NCBI GenBank assembly: GCA_018524725.1
Contig: JAEUWP010000373.1
Span: 50,223 to 114,222 of the forward strand
Source: Podaxis mareebaensis
Lineage: Eukaryota; Basidiomycota; Agaricomycetes; Agaricales; Agaricaceae
DNA length: 64,000 nucleotides
Direction: 5' to 3'
The notes under the pieces are model-generated. The model did not search any database. It was not told the DNA's origin and saw only the letters and a program-made list of their open reading frames with translations. Both the position numbers and the translations under genes were made by a program. Of the stretch, positions 47,798-60,429 are shown in pieces. The stretch's first letter is position 1. Each line of letters starts with the position of its first letter.

Positions 47798-50127
47798 TTA
47801 AATAGGAGACACTTTGGTGGCAAGCTCGTCGTCCGAACTCTTTGCATCTATACTATGTTGTCCAACAGAGGGGTTCTGGGAAACATTCTGAATCAAGGTT
47901 TAGTTCAGGCCTAAAGAGTATGGGATATCAAACAAACCTTGTGCATGTTCTTATCGTGTACAGATTCCTGAGTCCTATCAATCCGAATCGAAATATTCTG
48001 TTGAGACTTGTGATTGGAGGACACAGCACTCCGTGGAATTGATACCAGCATATGATCGACATTGTCAATCTTCTCTGTAATGCTCTGCCGAGCGTTAAGA
48101 GTTGCCAAGAAAGAGTTGCTGTAGACTGCGGCCGTAATACAGCATTAAGGTAAAGGAGGGATGACGTTGAGGGCTTCGGCTTCTATGGACAAGGCGGGAA
48201 AGGACATACGTCGGCCAATGCAGAAGTAGAAGCTGGCGTAAATGAGCGTATTGGGTGAGGCAACGAGCTGTGTATATTAGGAGTCCCCGTGCGGAAGAAT
48301 ATGAGAATATGGCAAACCTTGATCAGCATGTGTTATGGACACTGGGATTTAAGAATCGACGCACCGAAATGAGAGCTGCGATGGCGCAGAGACTGTATTT
48401 GACGTGTATTTAGCATACCTCGCTGAATAGGGGTACTACGTGTACGTACGTCGTTAATCTGACAAAAAGTAGATTAGGTCGATGTAGAATAATGTCATGA
48501 AGAAACTCACACTCCGGTATTGACAACAAAGATGATCTGATCAGGAATCAATATTTCATCCGCGGGAGGTCAATATATCTACGAACCAGCTTGGTGATCA
48601 TGGTATCCGACCTGGAACTTGTCAGCACACAGCAAAACAGTCAATCAAATGAATGGCTCACCTTCTGAATCCGGTCCGAGCAGTGTGCAATAAGTAGACC
48701 AAGCTCGTCGCGATGACCACGTCGATAGTTGTCGAAAGGGCGTTGATCGTGATGGTGAGCGGCTGCATTGAGTCTGTCAGCATTTACTTAGTCGAACTAG
48801 GGGACTAAGGGACTCACAGAGATCTTCAATAATGCCCTATAGGTGTCCATCTGGATCCTAAGGTTACTTCCGTTAATGGAAATCCGCATACTGTTGACGC
48901 CAAACGTACGAGATGATCACCCAAGCTTCATACACGAATCAGACGAAATGTAATTATAGATGCGCGGGACGACCCACCTGTCCCACACCCAGCACAAGCA
49001 AAGATCAACAGCATGATTGCTCCCGTGAGGTACATATTCCTTGAACTGAGTCTCCATACCCGATACACATAGAACCTAAAACACCCGTGAGCGACCATTC
49101 AAACGACCCTTTCTTGTCAATAAAGAAGACTCACGTTTGCACAAATGCACCATTCAGACCCTGAGGGGCACCAAATCCGTGATGATACAATGAGACGAGA
49201 TGTGAAGGGTATTCGGATCCAATTATATGGGAGATAGATTGGATGGCGGCAGTGGGGTATGTCAGGTCCCAGGTGCCCTCGTAAATGAGGAGGCACGTAC
49301 AGTAAACAAGGCCTCGATCTACGGCCACTATTTAGCGAGGCAGGTGATGGGGAAGAACAAAATACGTACCACAACAGACCAGATGATATGCTTCAGCCTC
49401 TCATCGTCACTACAGACCGTTTGACCATCAGCTCTAATCCGGACCTCCTTTCCGAAGATGAAACCCACTGGAAGAAGGTAATCGTATAATGATAGACTAC
49501 CAACACAGCGTCCTTAGTAAATGAGGTCAGGGATAGGAATCGATGAGTCGACGTACTGGTGTGCGTGATCATGCATAAATGTGCGGCATCAAATGTAACC
49601 AGGACGAGAACCTATATCACCCGACCAGGCGAAATCATTAATCAGTTTCCAGTTTGTATGGTTCGAGGCAAGGCGTCGTCCAAGGGTACGTTATCCACGG
49701 ACTGGCAGGTCTGGCTATCCGAAATCAGCGGCATCGGCAGTAAGCCGCCAAGAAAACAAATGAAAACGGAAAGAAGGTCAGGGGCTGAACAAAAAAGCAT
49801 ACTTACCAGTGTTTTCAATAGCCAATTGTCCTTCTTGTATCCTAAGAAATCAGGTGCACGCGTCAAATGCCGAAGAGAATTTTTTTTGCGCTGAAGAGAA
49901 CATACGTTGGAAATAGTAAAAGGCTTGTAGGAGGCATACACCATGCAGGACAGCGCTGACGATTACACCGATCATCATTGCCCCTATGCTGCAGGACAAA
50001 TATATCAGATGACCTCGATTGGCTGAACAGAAAATGGAGCAGGAAGGAAAAATGAGAGAGATCCATGTCGCACATACGAGTTATCCAGGGGGACACCCGA
50101 TTCAAGAGTCGCGGATTTATTCGACAT
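47798..50127 (-). CDS. DUF6534-type multi-pass membrane protein
   Basis: Intron-rich minus-strand gene of a membrane family expanded in agaricomycetes. The start MSNKSATLESGVPLDN is followed by LGAMMIGVIVSAVLHGVCLLQAFYYF-like helix 1 (exon near 49980-49910). Then KKDNWLLKTL, VTFDAAHLCMITHT, YDYLLPVGFIF, FYVYRVWRLSSRNMYLTG with a further helix, LTITINALSTTIDVVIATSL, YLLHTARTGFR, SDTMITKL, a short helix LCAIAALIS, SPNTLIYASFYFCIGR and the family hallmark LYSNSFLATLNARQS. A charged cytosolic tail of about 75 residues ends at 47798. About seven membrane segments are expected. No function is established for DUF6534 proteins. Exons are mostly under 120 bases; I placed the order from motifs rather than proving every junction. 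Confidence 0.75.
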
Positions 50128-51853
50128 CTTGGGAGGTTAAACCGAGTGGAGGAATTGGGGCGGCTATGTTCTTGCCCGCCTTCAAACGTAGCTCAGTCAA
50201 GAGCAGAGTTACTGCGTCAACCTCCGAGAAACCAACCAAGTCCGTTCGGCGAAGCGAGAACGTGAAGCGGCGAGGATGGAAGTATGACTCGGCTGCGGTA
50301 CAAAAGAGAAGGTGGGAGAGAGAAGGAATGATCCTCCAGCCTCGAAGCGTCAGGTTATGTATTACTAGGCAACGACGGATCGACAAGCCGAGGATGTAAA
50401 ACGTTTCCGCGTATAAATGTGTAGAAATGTGAAGGCAGGGCTCTTGCGGATCTGAGTTCATTCAGGGTCAATATCACTGATGTTGTGCTGTTGTCAGCGG
50501 CTAGTGTTGTCCCCAAAGCCTTATGGGGAAGAGAAACAACGGGGTCAGAAGTGCGGCAAAACGCTCTGACGATTGGCTCCATCGTTCCCCTAAAAAGTTA
50601 GCATCGATGCAGACATCAGGGTGCGATCAGATATCCCATCAGAGAACGGGATGTGTTTGGACCGCTTCGTAGGTATAGGCTACTGTCGTGTGGCCAGTTG
50701 AAAAGTTACCTCTTGCTTGACAGCAAAGTACATACAAGTAGTAACCTTCGGTTCCGGTTAAGCAGTAGCCGAGCTGTATTAATCCAGCGTCTATTTCATT
50801 GATCAATGTTTATAGAGGTGGTCCCCAGATGATAATAGATGCCGTCAACTGTTTGCAAACGAAGCTAAGGGAAATTTTCCTCAGATTGGACGGGATTATA
50901 TTGGATACTAAGATAGGATCAAGCAGAAGCAAGGGCTGCGAGGTGATGATGAAGTGGATCTATGACGGCCGGGATGGCACAGGATGGCACATGTGAAGTC
51001 CATTTCTTGGGAATGTTTCGTCTTGTACCACCCCAACTCAAGAGTGGTGCCAATGAGGTAAGACCTGGTAAGACCTAGACTCGGTTCTACACCGTCCACG
51101 GAGTTCATTCCTCTTCGGGACAGAGGCAACAAGGGAGTCGGAACGAGAAAAAATTGAAATAGACGCAAGAGCCGAGGAAAACCTGGGAAAGCTGACCAGG
51201 TAATGGGTCCCCCCGCCTTCGCAAAGTTTGCAAACCGGGTCGAGTGAATTTCAAAAGACGAAACAGAGTGGGTCAACCTTCCAGAAGTAAGTACGTAATA
51301 CCTCATGTACGTGTGAGTGTTTCTTTCTCCTTTTAGCTTGTTCCGACACAGTGACCAGGAACATCTATTTCGAGTCTGACCCAAAAGGAATATTTTCCGT
51401 GGGAAATCACGATCTCCCAGAAAACTGAACGCGAAAGCAAAAAGTCCGAAACCGTTAAAATAATCGAAATTACGGGTCCAGAGACGCTATGCAATTACTA
51501 TGGACCTTTTCAACGATAAGTGCATCTAGATGGGTAACGGGCGACAGACGTCGCGAGGACTCCTTATAAGAGGAAATATGATTAGGCGGAGAGCACGTGA
51601 CGATTGCATCCGCTTCAAGATCTCTAAGATCTTCATGAAGCTATTCGGTCACCCCCCTGTCACCTCCCCAGCTAATATCAGCTAACGTGTACCAAATTAA
51701 AACGCATCCCTGGATCGGACTATGATTGGGGAGCGAATTGATTCAGTGAAATAAGAGTATCGACGGACACACTGAACCATCTTTGCTGGCCTTTTCTTGT
51801 CTCTGCCAGCTCACCACCACCGGACCTCGCTTTTTTCTGCCATCTTTGTCGTT
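50128..51853. other. Divergent intergenic between DUF6534 gene and P450
   Basis: Frames at 50117-50461 (minus) and 50019-50399 (plus) overlap the start region of the DUF6534 gene or its promoter and have no domain. 50600-51853 is otherwise featureless; AAATTAAAACGC near 51693 may be part of the P450 promoter. Confidence 0.45.
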
Positions 51854-53758
51854 ATGCCTGCACTCACATATATGGACTATGGTCTTCTCGGAGTCGGCGT
51901 GTATATCCTCAACTTATACATCGGACAACGACGACTTCCCGCGCCTCTTCCTCCGGGTCCCCGTGGTCTACCAATCGTCGGAGTGCGCTCCTCCCCATTG
52001 AGTTCTCATCGGAAATAGGCATTAACAATTACTTGCTGATATTAGAATGCTCTCGACATGCCGACGCAGGAGGACTGGCTAACCTATGCAGAATGGGGAC
52101 GCAAATATGGTTCGTTGTCAACGCTTGATACACTTTCCCAAAACATATTCATTAACTTACGTTGTAGGTGGAATCGTTTCTGTCTCCGCGATGGGCCAGC
52201 CCATCATCATTGTCAATTCTGCCGATGTCATGGAGGAACTTGATAGGAAGGGGGCCTTTTATTCGGATCGGCCCCGTCTCGAAATGGGCGGTGAACTGCT
52301 TGGTTATTCGGAGACCCTCGTCTTGATCCCATATGGAGACCGATTCAGACGTTATCGGAAGAACATTGCCAAGTACATCGGAGGCACAGCGCAGTTGAAA
52401 CAACTTCATCCACTAATCGAGGCTTCGACCCGCAAGTTCCTTCAATGGACCTTGACTAAGCCTGATGACCTGATGGTTCACCTCCGCAAGTAAGTACACT
52501 TGATTCTGTCAGTCTCTTATACGTTTATGACCGTCCTAGACTTCAAGGCACTGTCATCCTCAAGCTAACGTATGGGATTGATGTGCAGGAAGATGAAGAT
52601 CCATTCGTTACACTCATAGAACGCGCTAACGACAACTTTAACAAGACAACGATTCCCGGCTCCTTCTTGGTTGACTTCTTCCCTGTATTGAGGGAGCTGC
52701 CGGAATGGTTACCCGGTATGGGCTTTATGAAAACGGCGAGGCGTTGGGCGGCCGACACGCTGGAAATGGTTGAAGCCCCATACAAATTCACTGTGCAGCA
52801 AATGGTACGTTTAGGAAAACGCGATCTCAGTTCACACTCAATTGTCGACCTATAGGAGGCTGGTACTGCGTCAAAATCTTATGTGTCCACCATTCTCGAG
52901 GAGGGAAACCTTGGCGCGGATGACATTCGAGACCTGAAGTACTCAGCAGGCTCGCTCTATGGCGGCGGTGCTGACACGACTGTCTCCGCGGAATATGCTT
53001 TCCATCTTGCCATGGTTTTATTCCCAGGTACGCGCTAATGGCATATACTCCATTCAACAGGCTCTTGTTAACCACTGAGCGCTAGATGTCCAGAAGAAGG
53101 CCCAGGCGGAGATCGACTCTGTCGTCGGCACCGAACGACTTCCTTGTTTTAATGACCTTCCTCGCCTTCCGTACGTAAATGCCGTTGTTACCGAAATCCT
53201 TAGATGGAACAGCGTCGCCCCTACTGGCGTACCTCATCGTGCTACGGAAGACGGTATCATCTCAGGCTACTTTGTTCCCAAGGACGCGATCATTATGTGT
53301 AACCTCTGGTAACTTCCCATTCCCCTCAGGGTCCCAGATCAACATTTTAACGAGCATCGTAGGAACATGTTGCATGATGAGAACGTTTGGCCCGATCCAT
53401 TCACCTTTTCTCCTGAACGATATCTTGGTCCTAACCCCCAGCGAGACCCTCGTCAGATATGCTTCGGATTTGGACGACGGATCTGTCCTGGAATGTATCT
53501 CGCCGAGGCAGCATTATCGATGACGATTGCTATGACCCTTGCTGTGTTCAATATCACGAATGCAACCAGGGACGGCGTGCCCATCATCCCCAAGCATGAG
53601 AATACGTCTGGTATCATCAGGTGCCGTTTTCGTCTTCTCTGTCCAATATAGGATTACTGATCTCAACTTACTATAGTTATCCTGAGCCATTCGAATGTGT
53701 GATCAAGCCACGTTCAGAGAAAGCTGCTGCCTTGATCATGGAAGAATATCATCACTGA
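51854..53758 (+). CDS. Cytochrome P450 monooxygenase
   Basis: Eight exons closing in frame: 51854-51982, 52046-52109, 52168-52489, 52540-52804, 52856-53027, 53086-53308, 53363-53620, 53677-53758 (504 residues, usual length). Heme-thiolate monooxygenase anchored in the ER. N-terminal anchor helix (YGLLGVGVYILNLYI), proline hinge LPAPLPPGPRGLPIVG, helix C-like YGDRFRRYRKN, I-helix AGSLYGGGADTTVS with the oxygen-activating Asp-Thr, ExxR in VVTEILRW, PERF-like FSPERYLGPN and heme loop FGFGRRICPGMYLAE with the Cys ligand. The closest general type is the fungal O-methylsterigmatocystin-oxidoreductase-like clan widely expanded in white-rot fungi; substrate unknown. The start is the Met just before the anchor helix. 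No biosynthetic partner genes are adjacent. Confidence 0.9.
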
Positions 53759-55426
53759 TACCCTTATATTGAGTAATCCCGGCATGCTCCTCGTTAGGCT
53801 CGCTGGGTATATGGTCTTGTAATCTCTGGTCTTTTCTTACTACCGACGGCTTAATTCTCAAAATTACATACCCTTGGTACTTAATCACGTAGTGGAGTAT
53901 ATGTATTGAACCCTTTTAAGTTCCATTACCACATCTTGTCTGGGCTACCTTACAGCAGAATCGCTCAGCACCTTGTGTTTCCTTTCCAAGTTTATAAGGC
54001 CAACAATTACATTAAGCATTAAGTACGGAGAAAATGTTATTGTATCGCCTTCCAGTAGAGGAGGACCTCAGTTCATTGGCCTCGGGTCAGGTATAGCGTT
54101 ATCTTGAGCAATCAGTTCTGGGCGTTCGAGCATTTTATCCACTTGGTTACTGGGTATTCCTATCCATGCTTGGTACTGTCACTAGTGGCGATGGCACGAA
54201 AACCAGGGGGAAAGAGGGAAGAAAGTGCAACGTATACAACTCTTCTGGAGTGTGGAATCTGAGGTTCATACCTCTCTAGCCCCAGTCTTGCAGGGCCACC
54301 CCTGACAAATGATACCTAGATGATCTAACATACATCCCCAGTTACTTGCTGCATTCCAGATGTTGAAGAAAGAAAATCACATAGACGTTCAGTGGCATTT
54401 GGCACTATGGAAAGAAGGGCTAATCCTTCAGCGGTGTTCTACCTCCTCTTCAATGATCTCCTACGCAAAATGGTGGTGGAGAGAGGGTATGAGGGGGCCT
54501 ATGAGACTGGTCATCATTTAGTTTCGATGAAAATCTTTCAATTGGTATTGACGGAGTCCAATTTGAACATGTGTTATTAAATTGATTCATCTAACGTGCC
54601 TCTGGACACTTGCTCGGTTTATAACCTGACAAGAACCATGAATGGCTATAAATACGAGATACGAGACATCGAAGATATGGAAAAGATGAATGAATCAAGT
54701 GCATGACTACGGCACCACAACTTCTTGCCACCTGACAGCTTCTTAGTTCGAGCAGGAGTATTGATGACCCTGGTCTGGGCTGGTGGCAATGTTGTGAGCT
54801 TTTCGGGGGTAGCGGGGCTATGTGGGAGGGAAGCAACGATGGTAGTGACAGTCTTGCACGGTTCCGTACAAAAAATGTGGAGCGACTGATTTATATCTGG
54901 CTACGTTGGAATATGGCCGTCTTCTAGCGCCGGGGGGTCGGCTTGGAGATATAAGCACGTTCAGATTCATGGCCCCATTTCTTCATGCAATCGAGAAGAG
55001 AAGCAGAATTGATGTCGGAAAATACGACAGGCAGGTGTATTTGGACCGTTAGACTACGGAGGTATGGGCGTCAGAGTTGAAGTGACACCCTGAATGGTGG
55101 CGTTGGCCACGTAGGGGAACGTGGTGAGGTGGCATGGGTTAGGCGGACCATAGACGGGAGACTTTGAGCGAGAAGGAGAGAGAGCATTGCTAGATAGTGC
55201 AGGTTGGAGTGTTGAGCTAACCGAACAAGAGGTAACTTGAGAGGAAGAGATCAGTGGTGACGAATCTGACAAATCCGAAAGAGGTTATCACAACATCACA
55301 CCCTACAACCACAACCCACCCACCGTACTCTCTCCTCACGCTCTGGTCTGTGCATCCCTCAGTCCACCACCACCGTCTGCGGATCCCATCGCTGGCACCA
55401 TCCCGCACCCGGCGCAGTAGTCTCAC
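53759..55426. other. Intergenic
   Basis: P450 3' flank and ATG4 promoter. A frame at 54392-54580 lacks support. Nothing else recognised. Confidence 0.45.
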
Positions 55427-58400
55427 ATGGCCAGCAAACACTCGAGGCACACGCCCTCCCCAACATCCCCGACACAACATCCCTCTGCCTCCACATCCAA
55501 ACTCCCAAAGTTTCTCCAACGTCAGAACCGTGATCGCTCAAAGTCTGTCACAGACCCTACAGGCAGCACAGGAGGCAGTTCCATCGCCAGCTCGGCCTCG
55601 GGCAACCCAAACACCCACACCAACAGTGACACCACCACCTTTCCCTCTACCCCTTCCTCCAAGATCCGCAAGGGCAGCAAGTTCCTTGGTAGACGGGACA
55701 AGGACAAGGACAAAGACAAATCCGAGGCTGATAAAGCGAGTAATGCGACTACGCCCATCGCTGCGAGTGCGGCTGATATGGATGAAGCCCCTGTGATAGT
55801 AGAGCCTGTCGCCATCCCTCGTCCACGCTCGACTGCAGACCGGCCCCTCACCACATCCGCCCCTGATTCCCTCCAACGTCACCAGCTTTCCTCTTCCAGT
55901 ACGGCACCATCGTCTACACGTATCGGTGACCTCCCAACGCGCCTTTCTGGCTGGTTCTCACACACGTTTAGCTCATCTACGACCGACCTCTCACTTAACA
56001 CCCTCCTCTCCCAGTCCTCGCCTAAAAGCAAAGCATCTGCGCTGCTTACAGTTGCGAAACACGGAAAAGGGCATTTGGATAAGGCGATGCGGTATTTGTT
56101 GGATAGTGATGCGACGCCGGATAAGTGTACTGAACCGATCTGGTTGTTGGGGGTGCAACATCCGGGGTACGAGCCCCCGTCACCTGTGTCGCCACAGGGG
56201 ACAATGAATGCCGGGAGGCGTGTAGGATCGCCTCCGTCTTTTCGTTCGTCGACATCTTCAGTGGCCTCGAATGTGGAACTGGCGCTGGCGCTATCGCAGC
56301 AACCTGCATCCGCATCCACGTCGTCGTCGTCATCGTCGTCTAATAAGAATAATCCAGCAGCACTTTGGCCACCTGTGTTTTATATCGACTTTGTGTCCCG
56401 CGTGTGGCTCACTTATCGGTCACATTTCTCACAGCCGATTAAGGATACAACATTGACTGAGCTGTGTGCGCTCGGTGCAATTAGTGTGGTGGAGGATAAG
56501 GTGGTGAGTCCTGCCAAGAGTCGGTGGCATTGGGGTGGCGAGAAGACGTGGTCGAGTGATTCGGGGTGGGGGTGTATGCTGAGGACGGGGCAGAGTTTGC
56601 TTGCGAATGCGTTGATTCATGCACATTTGGGCCGAGGTGCGTGTCCCTTTCACTTGGTTTCTTGTCATAATAACTTGTGCATTAGATTGGCGTAGACCGC
56701 CATATCCGATATACACAGCAGACTACGCGACCTATGTACAAATTCTTACGTGGTTCTTCGACACACCCTCTCCAGAAGCTCCGTTCTCCGTACATAGGAT
56801 GGCTCTCGCTGGGAAAGAACTTGGGACAGATGTAGGACAGTGGTTCGGGCCTAGCGTCGCCGCAGGTGCAATCAAGTACGTCTACCCTACCCACCTCTTC
56901 CATCACACTTACTTACACTTTTGCTGTTATGCTAGACGACTAGTAAACGCATTTCCCGGCGCAGGACTCGGCGTCTCCGTAGCCAAAGACGGTGTTCTAT
57001 CCCAAACAGACGTCTTCCTCGCGTCTCACACGCACCCACCAGAATCAACCACAACACTCTCCCCACGTAAATCTACTGCAGCATCTAAGACAGCACCACC
57101 GACGTGGGGTGATCGACCTGTGCTTGTGCTTATTGGACTTAGGTTGGGAATTGATGGCGTCAATCCGATTTATTATGAGACTATCAAGGTGCGTTCTCCT
57201 TTCGTATTATGAACTTCTGATGAAGCGTTGTACTGATAATTATATGTACTACAGACGTTGTTCACGTTCCCACAATCGATAGGCATCGCGGGTGGTCGTC
57301 CGAGCTCGTCGTACTATTTTGTCGGGTCTCAGGCTGATAATTTGTTCTATCTTGACCCTCATAATCCCAGGCCTGCCATCCCATTGCGGCCACTGCCTTT
57401 TGGCGAGGGTGGTCCTGCGCCAATTCTGAGAGAGAGGGATGGGGAGAGGGATAGGGAGTCCCTATATGAACGGGTGCGGAGACGGGGGAGTAAGAGTCAG
57501 AGAGAAAAGGAAAGGGAGGGAGGGGATAAGGAGAAAAGAAAAGGGAAGGGGACACGGAGGGACCATGCCTCATACCACACCACACAAAGTCATAGTCCTA
57601 CTCGATCATCACATTCGCAAACGCATGGCCGAATCCCGACCTCGCCGACGAGTTCGACTTCGGGACGTGCGAGTAGTGGTGGGTTCCCTCCCTCTTCGTA
57701 TCATGGGCATGGACATACGCATGAACATGCGCCTGCGTCGCCCAGTCCATTGCAGAGAGAGCTTTCGGGGGAGGAGGTTGTGCGAAATGTGGTCGTTGGA
57801 GCTGGGTCTGGGGAGGGAGGGGAGGTGACGTCCGAACACGGAGAGCGCATAACTGCAACTCGAGCAGCGCCGATCCCGATCTCAGTCGTCCTTTCGCAAA
57901 GTTCATCGACGTCAAACACGTCTGGCACGTCTGCATCTACGACTAATACAACGTCTACCAACGCTTCTGCAGGCACTAACAATACTAATACCTCGTCCGC
58001 TGATGCTTCGGCGTCACCTTCGGCTAGCACGTCTGGTGGTGCCGGTGGGTTGGATGCATTGCAGGAGCATTACGTGACGTCGTACAGTGCTGCGGAGTTG
58101 AAGACGTATCATTGTGAGAGAGTTAGGAAGATGCCATTGAGTGGGTTGGATCCGAGTATGTTGCTTGGGTTTTTGTGTCGGGACGTTGGGGAGTGGGTGG
58201 ATTTGAGGAGGAGGGTCGATGAGGTGTGTGATTGCATTTGCAAATTGTCCCCTTTTTTGAGAGGTGTGATGTTAATGGTTTGCGGGTTTTTTTCTATAGC
58301 TCCCGAGGAGTATATTTTCGATACAGGACGATCATCCCAAGTGGGCACATGAAGATTTCGATGATGAGAGTATGATGGGACTGGAATCGATGTCGGAGCC

Positions 58401-59415
58401 TGACGTCGAGGATGACGAAGAAGATGAGTTGGATATGGATCTTGGAGACGAGGGGGAAGCTAAGCGGAAGCAGCGTACAGAGGGAAGTGATGGTGACGAC
58501 GACGTCGACGACAATGTTGGTGATGATGACGATGAAGAGTTTTATGAACCACCTGTCTCGGTGTCCCGCTCGACTTCAACATCGAGTCAAAGCCAGGAAG
58601 GTGATACGGAGGAAGATCCTGTTGAGGCACTCACACCAGGACCGACGGCGAAATTTGACTTTGGGACCCCTGCTGCGAAGGGGAAGAGACAGGAGACAGT
58701 GGATACGTTGAAGCCAGATTCGCATGAGGGAGAAGAAGAAGCAGAGGAAGAGAGTGATATTGAGGATGGGTGGGTTGATTCAGGAGACCTTGGGTTTGGT
58801 GATGAAGGAGAGGTGGAAGCAGAAGGGGAGGGAGAGGGAGTTGTGACACCTATGGCTGGATCAACGATTGCGGTTGCCGTGCATCAGCCACCGTCACCTC
58901 GTACGCCGAAGTCACCACAACAACCACAAGCTCCAGAACCATCGACGATCACGGGAGTGAAGGAGTCGAGCAAGAGTGGCAGCAAGTCGAAGAGTAGCAA
59001 ATCTGGTTCGAGTTCGAAATCGAAATCACATGCGAAAGCGAAATCGGACACGGATTCGCGGGAACGAGAGCGGAAGAAAAAGAAGGATAAGGATAAGAAA
59101 GCGGTGCCTGTTCCGCTTGTTTCGTTGCCTTCGGGGATTTCGAGGTCGACTACGACTGCATCGACAGCGACTGGACATCAGCAGCAGGAGAGTTATCCGT
59201 TCCCTGGATCTGGGGATGGGGAGTTTGAAGATGAGCCTGTTGAAGTGAGCAGTGGGCCTGGGACGAGGAGTTGGGAGAGGGGAAGGTATGAGAGTCAGAG
59301 TTGGGCGGGTGGGAGTAGTGGTGGGAGTACGGGGTTGAGAATGTTTGCGGGAAAGGGAAGGGATGGGGGGCGTACGCAGAGTGGAGGTGTGAAAGGTATT
59401 CTGACTGATGTTTGA
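55427..59415 (+). CDS. ATG4: ATG4 cysteine protease (autophagy), greatly extended
   Basis: Five exons closing in frame: 55427-56636, 56686-56875, 56936-57188, 57255-58223, 58300-59415 (1245 residues). ATG4 processes ATG8 C-termini and later delipidates ATG8-PE in the cytosol. The peptidase C54 domain starts near residue 300: FYIDFVSRVWLTYRSHF, catalytic Cys in SDSGWGCMLRTGQSLLANA, then GQWFGPSVAAGAIK, LVLIGLRLGIDGVNP, GGRPSSSYYFVGSQ and FYLDPHNPRPA with the catalytic Asp and His. A Ser/Thr/Arg-rich insertion of about 210 residues interrupts the domain before HYVTSYSAAELKTYHC and GLDPSMLLGFLC. The 290-residue N-terminus and about 360-residue C-terminus are disordered, the latter with Glu/Asp runs and a Ser/Lys tract. 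Yeast Atg4 is under 500 residues, so this is more than twice the usual length. Confidence 0.9.
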
Positions 59416-60429
59416 GGAGAGGCTAGTGCTGGGTGGCGGTTGGAGACGTACACGGAGCTGGGGAACGCGCGCTTCTGTGTCGTGTACGGGTACATGTACG
59501 AAGTGGCTGGACCTCCTTTGATGGGTTGGGTGGAAGATTGCGAGGCTCGAGACATTGCATGGTACTCGATGTGTGTACATGTACGAGGTGCTGTCTGCCA
59601 ATGGGATGCCAGGGCGCATACCATATCTCTCGCTGTGGATTATGTTTTTTTTTTCATACTTTCCCTGTTCCTTCACATTGGTCTTCTCCTTTCAGTTCTC
59701 TTTTTGATCTTCTTACTGGTTTGTCAGAGTGTACTTTTTGTCATTTGTCAAGTCTGTTAAAGTATTTGATCCCGACAACAACTCCAGGTTTTTCTTCTTT
59801 GGCTTGGCCCATCTGTAGTTTCAAGCTTGAGTTGAGGGTGATGTCATCTTAAGAAGCTGGAATTACATAAGCAGTTGCAGTGAGGGGAGAGGGGCACCGA
59901 CAGTGACGATGACGAAGGAAGTGCGAGATCTAGACCAAAAGGATCGTGACCTCTGGCGGGGATAGTAGTATGGCGATGGATGTGGGAAGGCCATGAAGAG
60001 AATTGGGTAGCGAAATAATATGATGGCAAATATGGTATACTTAGCTACGAAGAATCATTGATCATGGCGGTGCTGGTGTGAAAGTGGCTGAGCCAAGTGG
60101 GATGTTCGAATATGTGGGCGTTGCGGAGTGGAGGTGGTGTGGAGAATGGATTGGCATATGCTAGAAGTGCGAGCCTGGCGAGGAGTTGAACGTTGAAGAG
60201 CAGGATGGCATTGGAGGTGGAAAGGACATGTTACAGGTGTGCCAGGTGATAGGCGCCAAGGTGGCGTTGACAGATTGGACTCCTGAGAGCTTTCACACCG
60301 AGCACTACTCTAAGAACACATGTCAGTCTATATATTAACCCTGATCATGGCTACCTCTCTCACGTCTATACTGCTTGTTCGTTGACTCCCCATCGATCGC
60401 ACACTCCTCCCCTCGCTTATCGATTTACA
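59416..60429. other. Intergenic
   Basis: 3' flank of ATG4 and promoter of the NLR gene (TATATATTAACC near 60330). Open frames in 59433-59852 have no support. Confidence 0.45.

Noticed and set aside
50117..50582. Minus-strand frames upstream of the DUF6534 gene as extra exons
   Set aside because: The family N-terminus begins at the ATG at 50127 and joins the first helix by a normal intron; no upstream exon is needed.
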